DNA of 64,000 nt from Sophora flavescens. Taxonomy: Eukaryota; Streptophyta; Magnoliopsida; Fabales; Fabaceae. This document shows positions 9,688-19,885 of this stretch, piece by piece (within the stretch, counting starts at the first letter, position 1; every line of letters starts with the position of its first letter). Position numbers and translations under genes: made by a program. The notes below the pieces were generated by a model, which was not told the origin of the DNA, ran no database searches, and saw only the letters and a list, made by a program, of their open reading frames with translations. The stretch is from NCBI GenBank assembly GCA_030762895.1, contig CM061065.1, positions 69,424,200-69,488,199 of the forward strand. Reading direction: 5' to 3'.

Positions 9688-10162
9688 TCAAGGTGGTTTG
9701 AAGGATGAGAAGAATGGTGACTTATTGTTGTTTTTCTTACCACCACTCCTCACATAGTTCTCAATATCAAACATTGGTGTATTCCCCTTCTTTGATGAAT
9801 GATCCTCTATTGGCCAAAGAGATTGAAATTGATATGACCATTGAGACTTCTTCTTCTTTTTCCTTATTTTTCCATTGCTCTTCTTTTTCTTCCGATGTTC
9901 ATCCTTAGGGATTTTATGCACCTCTTGACTTTGCCCATAATGAGCTTGAGCATGAATAATTGATGAATTCTCCATAGGTTCCATATCAAACATCTTCACA
10001 ATCATTTATTCTCCATTCACCCTCAATACAAGCTCTCATTTTGATACATCAATCAAGGCACCAGCTGTAGCTTAGAAGGGGTATTTTCAATCAAGGCCAC
10101 TACTTCACTTGGTGCAAATTTTCTCTTCTTTGTAAGCCATTCCTTCATGAACTTTGCATATG
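9688..10162 (-). pseudogene. E1 gag-protease remnant after E2, protease core deleted
   Basis: Reading on from the E2 insertion gives SYAKFMKEWLTKKRKF, the continuation of the conserved ...ESMP-SYAKF block. After KLQLVP it jumps to ALIDV...ELVLRVNGE, which is the end of the retropepsin domain. The active-site region (DLGAS in E3) is missing, so an internal deletion removed the protease core. The final part (9688-10005) is very Lys-rich (KKKKSNGKIRKKKKK). No RT follows. The stop is close to the GGAGGCAACCC hairpin, as in E3. Confidence 0.65.
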
Positions 10163-10166
10163 ATGG

Positions 10167-11346
10167 TGAACGCGCTGTCGCCACGCGCCAAAAAGAATGA
10201 GCGTTTACAAAATAATGTAGATAGGGAAGCGACAACTCGAGTATCGTCTTTCAAGGACTCTTGGTTGTTGTTGTTAACAGAAAATCAGTTTTGGGGGGTT
10301 TGGGTTGAATGCAATTAAGGAAACACAACAGAAAACAGAGCAATTTAAGAGATTAACAAATAGCTAAAGACAATTAATCTACTGTTCTCAATTTCCCACT
10401 ATCATTGGTTCGTGTATCTTCCAAGCCCTAAGCAGATTCTAATCCCCTCCCGGTTGTAGCAACAATTTACAAGCGAAACCACTACTACAGATATATGTCC
10501 CTATTCCCGAATTAAGCAAACGGGGTGAAGCACTCATGAACTAAGCGGACATGAACGAACACACGCGAATTAAGCAAACGCGATTTAGTATAGGAACATA
10601 ACATCACCGAAATAAATCAATACAACACTATACACTCCTGAATTAAGCAAACAGAAATATATAGCATAGTATTGAAAAGAGAAAAGCAAATGGAAACAGG
10701 AATTACAAAACCTCAAGTGTAAATGGAAACCAATTACAGTAAATTAATCTAGGAGACTAGTTCTCCATTACAGAAATAAACACAAAAGTAAAGAAAAGAA
10801 AGTAAGCTACTGAAACTACTACTACTACTGCCTAAGACTGGCTAACTGACTTCTTTGTTCTGCCTAAAACAGACTTATATACAAGTTCTGGAATCAGCTG
10901 ACTCGCGAGGAGAACACTGTCTCGCGAGGCGAATATCACAAACAGTCTTCAACGTTTGGTATTCTCGCGAGGCGAAGAACAGCTCGCATGGCGAGGAATG
11001 GAAAGGTCATGGCTTCTGGTCTTCACTCTCGCGAGGCGAGGATTGGATTCGCGGGGCGACACAGAAAGGATGCAAATTTTCTGGCACAGTCACCTTCAGG
11101 TTCGCGAGGCGAATGCCTTCTCGTGGGGCGAAAGCTCCAGATTTATTTCTTTTTATTAACCTGAAAACAGAAAATAGCATAAGTGCTTTATTTAACTCTA
11201 AATCAACTAAATTAACCTAAAAATGCTTTAGAGACTCAAAATACTGCTTAAAGACAATCCAGTCTAATTTGGGTGAAAATGATATAAAATTAGCACAAAA
11301 CCACGGTCATACTAGCCATAAAACTAGATGAGCCAGCGGCTGATCA
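10167..11346 (-). repeat. E2 3' LTR
   Basis: Plus-strand limits TGAACG...GGCTGATCA. 10902-11136 holds about eight copies of a TCGCGAGGCGAA-like word, several containing the palindrome TCGCGA. A pseudo-ORF crosses them (10855-11220), but it is repeat-derived and not considered a gene. Confidence 0.88.
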
Positions 11347-12864
11347 AAATACCCCAAACTTAAACTTTGCTTGTCCCCAAGCAAACTAAAACTCAAAAAC
11401 TTAAAAAGGACTCAGACTTGGCAAGCTTAAGGATTCAATCAACTTTCGCACAGATTTCAAGCAATTCATCAAAACAATTTTTCTTCAATGTTCCCCCCTT
11501 TCAAGCAAAGTAATCCCCACAATCATTTATTCTAAACAATTGAGAATTTCATCATTCAAACAATCATTAATCTAAGCAAGGGATCCAAGTTACACACAAG
11601 AGGGAGATCACCAAATTCAAACAACTGCCTTCCTCACAAGGGCATTTATTGTTCACTCAATCGCTCAGTTTGTGGCAGGCTATCAACATTTCCATCAATT
11701 TCACTTTTCAAGAACACTTCCCATGAATTTGATTTTCATCTCAAAATGATTCCCACAGAAAACATGCATGCAACATCAAAAGGTCTTTTAACGGTTGTAA
11801 TGGGGCCTGGCTAAGGGTAGGATATACAAGGGTACTAGGCTGAAGTCCCTAGGAACTAAGAGAGCATGAACATTTTGATACATTGAAATTCCACTCAGAT
11901 TCCTTTCTTCATTTTTTTTTTTGCCTTAGGTGACTATAGCCTTTTCCTCTAATACTTTTATTTTTATCATTTTTACACTTTTCTTTTTTTCTCTTTTTCT
12001 TTTTTTTTTCTTTTTTTTTCTTTTTTTCTTTTTTTTTTTTGGCCTTTGGCTCCAACCTTTTATTGTATTTTTTTCTTTTTCCCAATCCCAAACAACACAT
12101 TGCACCTTGTAGCCACCCCAAACTTAGTTTCTTGCAGCCATTCTCTTGCTAAGGATTCATGCTCTCCTAATCCTAAGATTGGTTTAACATGGTTTTTCAG
12201 ATTTTAGGCTTGTAACATAAGGTTATCAAGAACAATAAGCTAATTAGGCTCAAAGGGGCTAACTAGGGAACATGCATTATGGATGGTTATTTTAGGCTAA
12301 GTAGTTATTTACAAAGAAAATGCCTAAATCATTTGAAGCAAACACATAATCATGCAAACCAAAAAGAGACTCAAGCAAATTCAGGAAAGTGCAACTTAAA
12401 AAGTGATTTTCACACAGTCAAAAACATGTTGGAGGCTCAAAACCTCACCTGGACATTATTTGCAAATTGTTTGACAGAGATTCTATCCCTAGTGTGTGTT
12501 TCCTATCACCCCAAACTTATCATAAATCATGTCATCACAACAAAATCTCAAAGTTCGGTTTTCAATCACATGGGGATCATTTTTCAAATTTTCAAAACCT
12601 AGGGGGAAAACAATCAACTCATAACATGCAATCAATCTATGCAAAAATTAATCAAATCCCATCAAACTTGCCAATACAAGACTCACACAACTCCTGAGCT
12701 TCTCAAATTATTCAGGAGCTTTATTTGAAAACAAAACAAAAATAAAGCAGGGAAAAGAAAATTAAAAAGAGCAAGGTTCAGAAAAACTCACTGGGGATGG
12801 TTCCACCAGGATCCCATTGCTTGTAACATAAGGCCCAAGTGATAGCCAAAGGGTGGGAGTTCAT
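11347..12864 (-). other. E2 3' non-coding module
   Basis: Same order of signals as E1. PPT-like ACCCCAAACTTA at 12115 and 12510 (plus strand), purine-rich tract (complement of 11908-12090), conserved box at 11781-11801 (AGGTCTTTTAACGGTTGTAA), perfect 5-bp hairpin GCTTGTCCCCAAGC at 11369-11382, and the functional polypurine tract at 11351-11362. The ORFs through the T-rich stretch are not genes. Confidence 0.7.
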
Positions 12865-13413
12865 TCAATGCTTCCATAACTTGCAGCCTTGATATGGGAG
12901 TGAGTGCTTGACAGTTACGGTGACTCCTTCCAGTGCGGCGGACTTCTCACTCCCTCTTGGGTCAAAGATGACCGCTTTCTCAACAAAATCCTCCCAGTAG
13001 AATTGGGATTCAACCCCTTGGACTGGCCATGGTGCAAGATCCAGTGGCTTGAACTCCATCACCGGTTGTTCCACAGTGGGAGGTGGTAAACAAGTAGCTG
13101 GGGTTACTGGTGCTGCTTCATTTTCTGCACACTCTTCGTTCACTGCACTAACAATTCCATCACCTGCTAAACATGCAGAAATTTCAGCACACACCACACA
13201 AAGGTTAGTGTTAGTAGAGTCAATACATATATCACAATAAACTGAATCAATAAAATTCTGAATGTCTGGAAATTCAGCAATTAGTTCATCCATCCCATCA
13301 CTCTCAACACATGCATATGAGTTAATTGAGTCATCTACTTCCAAAGGTTCTTCATCCATTGTGCTAACAAATCCATCATATGTTAAACCTGCAAAAATCT
13401 TAGCACACACCAC
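12865..13413 (-). CDS. E2 ORF B, 182 aa, with duplicated Cys motif
   Basis: Follows ORF A in another frame. It contains LCVVCAEISACLAGDGIVSA; a second copy of the unit (LCVVCAKIFAGLTYDGFVS) runs across the apparent ORF start, exactly 216 bases (72 codons) upstream in sense. Both are preceded by TNTN and by another Cys pair. The tandem unit is acidic (many Glu/Asp) outside the Cys residues. The C-terminal third has PWPVQGVESQFYWEDFVEKA. I do not recognise the family. The start is arbitrary, because the frame is open upstream and linked to ORF A by a frameshift. Confidence 0.45.
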   Translation of the reverse strand: MVCAKIFAGLTYDGFVSTMDEEPLEVDDSINSYACVESDGMDELIAEFPDIQNFIDSVYCDICIDSTNTNLCVVCAEISACLAGDGIVSAVNEECAENEAAPVTPATCLPPPTVEQPVMEFKPLDLAPWPVQGVESQFYWEDFVEKAVIFDPRGSEKSAALEGVTVTVKHSLPYQGCKLWKH

Positions 13414-13503
13414 ACAAAGGTTAGTGTTAGTACAGTCAGTAGAAAGGGGACAATAAAATGAATCAGCAAGGGTCTGATTGTCTGGAGATTCAACACACGT
13501 TCA

Positions 13504-14034
13504 TCAACGAAATATTATCAAAATCATCCTCCGAGGTATTGTCGGAATAACTACTTGTGAACCTGTATGTTCTTCAAGGGGATGTGGAGTTAGCAGTGCA
13601 GTCGAGTTGGCGACAATCTGATCAATTTGAATGGCCAACTTCTGAGATTCAGCTTCTGCCCTCTGGTGGGATTCAAGACCTAGTTCTGCCATCGGTTGAT
13701 TTTCCTCTATCATTTGCTGAAGGCTTGCCATTGTCCTTTGCTGGCATTTAAGAATGTCCCTTGCCATTTCCTCCAGACTGGGTTGGACTGGTGTGGGGTT
13801 AGGCTGATATTGATGCTCCAAAGAAGATAACTCATTCAAGATGCCATGTCCTCCACTATGTTGGCTAGAACAATCATTCACTCCAAACAAGCCGAAATCA
13901 CTACTAAACTCAAAACTTCCAGCAAGGTTAGGATAATTTATGTATGGTGGTGGCTTATCAAAATCAGGATAATATATGCATGGTGGTGGTTCATAATAAA
14001 TATTAGGCATATAACCGTACATGTGATTATCCAT
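13504..14034 (-). CDS. E2 ORF A, 176 aa, gag-linker-like, no capsid domain
   Basis: Starts about 105 bases after the primer site, so it is the 5'-proximal ORF. The N-terminus is rich in Tyr and Pro (PNIYYEPPPCIYYPDFDKPP), with a repeated YYPDF/INYPN pattern. Residues 90-150 form a helical segment (EEMARDILKCQQRTMASLQQ) that resembles, by position and composition, the coiled linker at the C-terminus of gypsy gag. No Retrotrans_gag domain or zinc knuckle is present. It is probably a gag derivative that lost the capsid. A frameshift near 13510 separates it from ORF B. Confidence 0.5.
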   Translation of the reverse strand: MDNHMYGYMPNIYYEPPPCIYYPDFDKPPPYINYPNLAGSFEFSSDFGLFGVNDCSSQHSGGHGILNELSSLEHQYQPNPTPVQPSLEEMARDILKCQQRTMASLQQMIEENQPMAELGLESHQRAEAESQKLAIQIDQIVANSTALLTPHPLEEHTGSQVVIPTIPRRMILIIFR

Positions 14035-14137
14035 GGGAAGTAGAAAGATTCACAATCAGACAAATCAGCCAAAACTAATTCAACAAAGAAAAGGGTTTTT
14101 TTTTATTATTTATTTTCTGCTAATAACACAAACAAGA

Positions 14138-14155
14138 GTCCCCGGCAACGGCGCC
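14138..14155 (-). other. E2 tRNA-Asp primer-binding site
   Basis: Sense GGCGCCGTTGCCGGGGAC, an exact match to the primer type used by E3, six bases from the LTR. Confidence 0.85.
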
Positions 14156-14161
14156 GATATT

Positions 14162-15321
14162 TGAACGTCTTTTCGCCACGCGCCAAAAAGAACGAGCGTT
14201 TACAAAATAATGTAGATAGGGAAGCGACAACTCGAGTATCGTCTCTCAAGGACTCTTGGTTGTTGTTGTTAACAGAAAATCAGTTTTGGGGGATTTGGGT
14301 TGAATGCAATTAAGGAAACAAAACAGAAAACAGAGCAATTTAAGAGATTAACAAATAGCTAAAGACGATTAATCTCTTTTCTCGTTTTCACACTATCATT
14401 GGTTCATGTATCTTCCAAGCCCTAAGCAGATTCTAATCCCCTCCCGGTTGTAGCAACAATTTACAAGCGAAACCACTACTACAGATATATGTCCCTATTC
14501 CCGAATTAAGCAAACGGGGTGAAGCACTCATGAACTAAGCGGGCATGAACGAACACACACGAATTAAGCAAACGCGATTTAGTATAGGAACATAACATCA
14601 CCGAAATAAATCAATACAACACTATACACTCCTGAATTAAGCAAACAGAAATATATAGCATAGTATTGAAAAGAGAAAAGCAAATGGAAACAGGAATTAC
14701 AAAACCTCAAGTGTAAATGGAAACCAATTACAGTAAATTAATCTAGGAGACTAGTTCTCCATTACAGAAATAAACACAAAAGTAAAGAAAAGAAAGTAAG
14801 CTACTGAAACTACTACTACTACTGCCTAAGACTGGCTAACTGACTTCTTTGTTCTGCCTAAAACAGACTTATATACAAGTTCTGGAATCAGCTGACTCGC
14901 GAGGCGAACACTGTCTCGCGAGGCGAATATCACAAACAGTCTTCAACGTTTGGTATTCTCGCGAGGCGAAGAACAGCTCGCATGGCGAGGAATGGAAAGG
15001 TCATGGTTTCTGGTCTTCACTCTCGCGAGGCGAGGATTGGATTCGTGGGGCGACACAGAAAGGATGCAAATTTTCTGGCACAGTCACCTTTAGGTTCGCG
15101 GGGCGAAAGCTCCAGATTTATTTCTTTTTATTAACCTGAAAACAGAAAATAGCATAAGTGCTTTATTTAACTCTAAATCAACTAAATTAACCTAAAAATA
15201 CTTTAGAGACTCAAAATACTGCTTAAAGACAATCCCGTCTAATTTGGGTGAAAATGATATAAAATTAGCACAAAACCACGGTCATACTAGCCATAAAACT
15301 AGATGAGCCAGCGGCTGATCA
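14162..15321 (-). repeat. E2 5' LTR
   Basis: Direct repeat of 10167-11346. One ~20-base segment containing a TCGCGAGGCGAA word is missing here, suggesting that the word array can change by recombination or slippage. Confidence 0.88.
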
Positions 15322-15325
15322 ATGG

Positions 15326-16142
15326 CATACTCTCTAATGCTTCGGCAAAGGGAATATTAATTTGCAGTTGTTTGAAGATATCCAAGAACCGATCAAACTG
15401 CTATTCTTTCTCTTTCCTCTTCTTCTCAATCAGATATGACACTTTCACATAAGAAGGGATCTCTTGGGACTTGTTCCTTTCCTTCAGTAGTCGACCTTTT
15501 GTCTTTCTCAAGATAGAATTTTCATCAACTAATTTCAGCTTCTTTTCCTTCCTATCATCTTTAGGTTCCACTTCTTCTTTCCTCTTTGAACTCTCTTCTT
15601 TCTCACTAGTATGAACCATCTTCTTGATCAATTCAGAATTTTCAGCATTTTGGCTTGAGGAATGATCAATAACCGGCTCTACTAACTTTCCACTTCGCAA
15701 CATGATAGCCTTGCACTCCTCCTTTGTATTATTAGTAGTATTTCCAAAAAATCCTGCACTTAATGCACTTGAAACTTGGTTAGAAAGCTGTCCAATTTGC
15801 ATTTCTAGGTTCTTCATTGATGCATCGATTCTTGAAGTTAGATTGTGTTACTTGAATGAATTGTGTAAGAGTGATCTCTAACTTATTCATTCTCTCATCG
15901 GTATCACAATGTGGTTGATTTTGGAATAGTGGTTGTTGTGGAGATGTGTTGTCTTGTGGAGCTTCTTGTGTCCAAGGAAGATTAGGGTGCTTCTTCCAAT
16001 TTTGATTATAGGAATTTGAATAAGAATTATGCCCTCATCTTGAAAAATTCCCCATGTACTTTACTTCCTCCTTAGAACCTAGAAATGCTTCACATTTTCC
16101 ATTCTCATGCTCTCCACCACAAAAATCACAGTTCATTACTTG
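15326..16142 (-). pseudogene. gag: E1 gag knuckle and C-terminal linker, broken by stops and E2
   Basis: Downstream of gag, a zinc-knuckle-like CDFCGGEHENGKC (complement of about 16095-16133) is preceded by an in-frame stop. It is followed by a Gln/Asn-rich spacer and, at 15401-15817, the linker typical of this group: NLEMQIGQLSNQ, then a KAIMLRSGK motif and a Lys/Glu-rich stretch. The segment then reads into QFDRFLDIFKQLQINIPFAE and is interrupted at 15321 by E2. The sequence resumes at 10162. Confidence 0.75.
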
Positions 16143-16943
16143 TTATGCTTGCATTGGCCCTAAACTCATAGCATTTAATTGCTTTGTGATTGCTTCCAAT
16201 TGATTAGTGATGAGTTTATTTTGAGCCAATAGTGCCTTTTGAGAATCAAGATCCAATATCCCTTTTGTTGATGGACCTCCTCTATCATGATTCCTGAGAT
16301 AGTCATTGGAAGCCATGGCTTCAACCAACCTCAAAGCTTCATCCCCAGTTTTTGAATTCATAGAACCTCCTTCAGAGGAATCTAACATGAGCTTTGTCCG
16401 AGGTCTCAGTCCATTACAAAAGATTTGCATTTGTTGAAGTTCATCAAAACCATGATTAGGACACTTTCTTAGGAGCTCCTTGAAGCATTCCCAAGCATCA
16501 TATAAAGTCTCACCATCACGTTGCATAAAGCTTGAAATATCTCCTCTCATCTTCACAAACTTTGACGGTGGAAAATACCTTGCTAAGAACTTTTCTTCCA
16601 TGTCATCCCAAGTAGTGATACTTCCTCTTAGTTGAGATTGAATCCAAGCCTTGGCTTTATCTCGTAATGAGAAAGGGAACAACCGTAAGCTTATCGCATC
16701 ATCCGTAGCTCCATTAATCTTGAGAGTCTCACATATCTCTAGAAAATTTGAGACATGACTATTTGGATCTTCGGCATCACTTCCTCCAAATTGATTTTGT
16801 TGCATGATATGGAGCAATGCCGGCTTGATCTCAAAATTATTTGCGGCTACCAATGGTCTAACAATACTTGAATGATTCAGATTGATTGGACCATTAGAAT
16901 ATTCTCCCAATGTCCTTCGGATACCTTGCACATTTTCAGCCAT
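16143..16943 (-). CDS. gag: E1 gag (capsid) protein, 266 aa
   Basis: Intact ORF on the minus strand, about 280 bases after the primer site. Residues 50-170 form a Retrotrans_gag domain: QFGGSDAEDPNSHVSNFLEI, then LRLFPFSLRDKAKAWI, WDDMEEKFLARYFPPSK and the GETLYDAWECFKELLRKCP block. This is the capsid domain that assembles retrotransposon particles and packages RNA. The same layout occurs in E3 gag (51494-52396), with clear but distant similarity. The frame stops at TAA (16143-16145), and the knuckle and linker follow in a broken frame, so gag-pol continuity is lost. Confidence 0.85.
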   Translation of the reverse strand: MAENVQGIRRTLGEYSNGPINLNHSSIVRPLVAANNFEIKPALLHIMQQNQFGGSDAEDPNSHVSNFLEICETLKINGATDDAISLRLFPFSLRDKAKAWIQSQLRGSITTWDDMEEKFLARYFPPSKFVKMRGDISSFMQRDGETLYDAWECFKELLRKCPNHGFDELQQMQIFCNGLRPRTKLMLDSSEGGSMNSKTGDEALRLVEAMASNDYLRNHDRGGPSTKGILDLDSQKALLAQNKLITNQLEAITKQLNAMSLGPMQA

Positions 16944-17222
16944 GATTTCTTCTTGTTGAACTTGTGATGTAGAAGAATTTTCTTTTTTCTTGCTTCGCTT
17001 CTTCCTTTCTTTTGATTCTTTTCGATTCCTCTTTGTTGTCTTTCAATTTCGGGATCAAATAACAGTCCCCTTGTTGCCTTACCTCGTATACACTACACAA
17101 AAGTCTCACAACAAAATGAGAATATCCAATATATCAATTATTTAACAAAAACAGAGAAATAACAAAGAAAAAATGTTCAAATTAACAATGCTTTAGCCTT
17201 GTTGATATTGAAATCAACAATT

Positions 17223-17238
17223 CCCGGTAACGACGCCA
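17223..17238 (-). other. E1 tRNA-Asp primer-binding site
   Basis: On the minus strand TGGCGTCGTTACCGGG, two C-to-T type changes from the TGGCGCCGTTGCCGGG carried intact by E3. It lies six bases from the LTR end. Confidence 0.8.
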
Positions 17239-17244
17239 AAAACT

Positions 17245-17842
17245 TGTTGATGAATTGGTAAGTGTACCAAATCGCGACAAGTAATAAAGTGAAAGTAGAG
17301 TATCGTTCCCAATGAGGATTGAGATTAAGTATCAACGTAGCTTAGGCACTTGACATTTGAACCAATGAATTTCATGTTTACAAAAGAGTAAATGAGTTTT
17401 TGTATTTAGAATTGTCACAACAATGAATGAAACAAGCAATTGAAGAATGAAATCAATATAGGTAAAATTGGTTAGGTATCGGAATCATCCAATTTTCACC
17501 TAATGTAACTTTATTCAATCCTAACTTCAATTCATTCCATTCAATTGACATTCAAGTCACTAACCTAGATTTATCCCCAATTCCTTAGGTGATAATCATT
17601 TTTTACCAATTAAGAACCCTAATTCCTTAGGTAATTCAAGAATTAGCACAAACATTAAGCATAAGACTCATAAGAATGTATTGCAATAGAGTTCTATTCC
17701 TAGAATCAACATCACAATAGTAATCAACTTCATATCCAATCCAATAACCAATTTTCCAATTGTGAAATTGAATCAAACAACAATTCAAGGTTGATCAATC
17801 CAAGAGAAGCATTAAGCATAGAAGTTATTACTCAAATTGAAT
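17245..17842 (-). repeat. E1 5' LTR, truncated
   Basis: Aligns base for base with 6495 to about 7093 with scattered substitutions, then stops after ATTGAAT where copia element 1 begins. The remaining ~700 bases of this LTR are missing from the window. Confidence 0.85.
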
Positions 17843-17850
17843 CAATTTGA

Positions 17851-18143
17851 TGTTAAGTCTGAATTGTGGACAACCTGTTCTTGAAACTTAAAGACTGGGT
17901 GCATTATGTGAAACCTGAATGTTAAAGTTTAGAACTTGATTTGTATTGTATCAATTTTGTAATCTACATCTTCTTATCCTCATCATTCAATTCAAGATTT
18001 TGTAAAAAGCCCTTCACTGTTTTTATTAAAGATCCTGAGGCAACAAACCTGTTTTTGAAAAGTTTTTTTTAAAGAGGGAAACTTTTTAGAAAACTCAATT
18101 CCCCCCCCCCCCCCCCCCCCGAGTGTTTGAAGCCAAACCAACA
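17851..18143 (+). repeat. copia element 1 5' LTR
   Basis: TGTTAAGTCTG...CCAAACCAACA. It contains a run of 20 C (18101-18120). At 293 bases it is short for this group and may lack internal sequence. The primer site follows after two bases. Confidence 0.65.
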
Positions 18144-18145
18144 AT

Positions 18146-18158
18146 TGGTATCAGAGCT
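18146..18158 (+). other. copia element 1 tRNA-Met primer-binding site
   Basis: TGGTATCAGAGCT, two bases after the LTR end, the standard copia primer. Confidence 0.85.
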
Positions 18159-18193
18159 AAACTCTTGAGTTTGGCTTAACAGCTTCAAGAGCT

Positions 18194-19312
18194 ATGGCTT
18201 CAAATGACTGTTTGAATGAAGGGGCTTCCCTTGCACGCCCTCCTGCCTTTAATGGACCTGAGTATATCTATTGGAAGGAAAGAATGGTTATCTTTCTTGA
18301 GGCAGCTGGTGTTGACATGTGGGATGCAGTAGAAAATGAACCATCTGTCCCCTCTACTGTAGATGCTAATTGTTCTCCAAGAAATAAGCCTAAAACTGAA
18401 TGGAATGAGGATGATAAGAAGAGAGATAATGCACGTGCTAAGAATATAATAACTTCTACTTTGAGACGTGATGAGTTTTTCAGGGTTTCCAATTGCAAGA
18501 CAGCAAAGGAGATGTGGGATACACTACAAGTAACACATTAAGGAACCACTGATGTCAAAAGAGCAAGAATGAACACTCTCACACATGAGTATGAACTATT
18601 CAAAATGAAGCAAGGAGAACCAATGGGTGAAATGCAAAAGAGATTCACACACATTGCTAACCAACTGGCTGGACTTGGAAAATCAATATCCAATGAATAT
18701 CAAATCAACAAAGTAATGAGATGCCAGAGTAGAGAGTGGCAGCCTAAAGTCACTGTAATTTCAGAATCAAGAGATCTTTCTTCCTTAACCATTGCAACAC
18801 TGTTTGGCAAACTGCAAGAGCATGAACTAGAGTTAAACAGATTGAATGAAAGTGAAGAAACAGACAAAAAGAAGAAAGGATTGGCTCTCAAGTCACAAGC
18901 AAAAGAGATAGAAGACAACGATGATGAGCAATCAAAACATGATGCAGAATCTGAAGAAGAAATGGGAATGCTAGTTAGAAAATTCAAGAAGTTCCTAAAG
19001 AAGAAGGGAAACTTCAAGAGAAAGCCTTCTACATTTCCCAAGAGAAATTTCAGCAAAGGTGATAATTCTTCCAATAACATTACATGCTATGAATGTGGAA
19101 AGATTGGCCACATCAAGATTGACTGTCCAAAACTGCAAAAGAAGGACAAATCTAAAATGTTTTAGTCAAAGGACAAGAAATGGAGAAAGACAAGGAAAGC
19201 ATACATTACTTGGGATGATAATGACTTGGAATCATCTGAAGAATCAGAATCTGAGGAAGCAAACTTGTGCTTGATGGCAAGCAATCATAGTGATTCAGAG
19301 AGAGGTAAATTC
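18194..19312 (+). pseudogene. gag: copia element 1 gag with zinc knuckle
   Basis: Begins MASNDCLNEGASLARPPAFN, the copia gag start, followed by YWKERMVIFLEAAGVDMWDA and KTAKEMWDTLQ (UBN2-type gag). An in-frame TAA at 18539-18541 interrupts it; the same frame resumes and carries the CCHC knuckle CYECGKIGHIKIDC (about 19085-19126), then an in-frame TAG at 19163-19165. After that come KDKKWRKTRKAYITWDD and an acidic tail. A frameshift near 19305 moves into the next segment. Gag would form the particle and bind RNA; this copy cannot give a full-length product. Confidence 0.85.
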
Positions 19313-19700
19313 TGATTCACAACCTGCTTTTAATGAATTGCAAGATGCATTTGATGAGTTACATGCTGAATATCTTAAAATTGCAAAACAACTTGTCTCA
19401 TCTAGAAAAGTAATTACTAAACAATGTGATGAAAATGCATGCTTGAAAATAAAAGAAAGAGAACTAGAAGCTAGGAATAAAGTTTTGATTGCATCTAGCT
19501 TAAACTGTTCTAAGTGCTGCACATTAACTAAAGAAGTGGAAAAACTGAAAAATGATTTAGCAAGATTTACAAATGGTAGAGATAACTTGAATGCTTTATT
19601 AGGACAGCAAAAGTGTGTTTATGACAAGGTTGGAATAGGCTATAAACCTAAGATACATGAGAAATCTTTCAAAAAGTTTTTTGCTGCACCTAAGTCATGA
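19290..19700 (+). pseudogene. copia element 1 gag-pol linker, coiled coil
   Basis: Frame-shifted continuation. A long helical stretch (FDELHAEYLKIAKQLVSSRK) with heptad spacing, a Cys pair near CSKCCTL, then LNALLGQQKCVYDKVGIGYK. This linker between the zinc knuckle and protease is typical of SIRE/Maximus-like copia. It ends at a TGA (19698-19700), and coding continues downstream with another stop before the protease. Confidence 0.7.
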
Positions 19701-19885
19701 AATACTCCATTTGTTAGATGCTATTTTTGTGCTAGAAAAGGTCGCACTGCTTCTACACGCTTTTACAAAAATGATGCATATAATAAGTCCAAGTATGTGT
19801 GGATTCCTAAAGGAACTTTTGGTGGAACTAATTCTAAAGGACCCAAACAGTTTTGGGTACCTAAAGCACAAACATAAAATATGTT

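Larger units (their letters stand above)
10167..15321 (-). mobile_element. E2: non-autonomous Ty3-gypsy element nested in E1 gag
   Basis: Complete 5155-bp element on the minus strand: 3' LTR 10167-11346, 5' LTR 14162-15321, tRNA-Asp primer site 14138-14155, polypurine tract 11351-11362. Flanked by ATGG on both sides (10163-10166 and 15322-15325). Removing E2 with one ATGG rejoins a conserved gag-linker reading frame of E1, which fixes the ends. The two LTRs differ by about 2% plus a ~20-base indel. Its interior (2.8 kb) has no gag capsid, protease, RT or integrase, only two unusual ORFs. Confidence 0.9.
6495..17842 (-). mobile_element. E1: non-autonomous Ty3-gypsy element (host of E2)
   Basis: Minus-strand gypsy element. 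3' LTR 6495-7798; truncated 5' LTR 17245-17842; tRNA-Asp primer site 17223-17238; polypurine tract at the complement of 7799-7810. It codes for gag and a remnant of the gag-protease linker. RT, RNase H and integrase are absent. The interior is split by E2 at 10167-15321, and the 5' LTR is cut by copia element 1 at about 17843. Over the ~600 bases where the two LTRs can be compared they differ by about 3%. Gag type and primer suggest an Athila/Tat-like non-chromoviral lineage. Confidence 0.85.

Noticed and set aside
10855..11220. 121-aa ORF and its copy at 14849-15139
   Set aside because: They are duplicated because they lie in both E2 LTRs, and they run through the TCGCGAGGCGAA word array; not genes.
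18101..18120. Run of 20 C as a possible assembly artefact
   Set aside because: Related copia LTRs here also carry a C-run just before the primer site (shorter), so a real tract is likely, although its exact length is uncertain.
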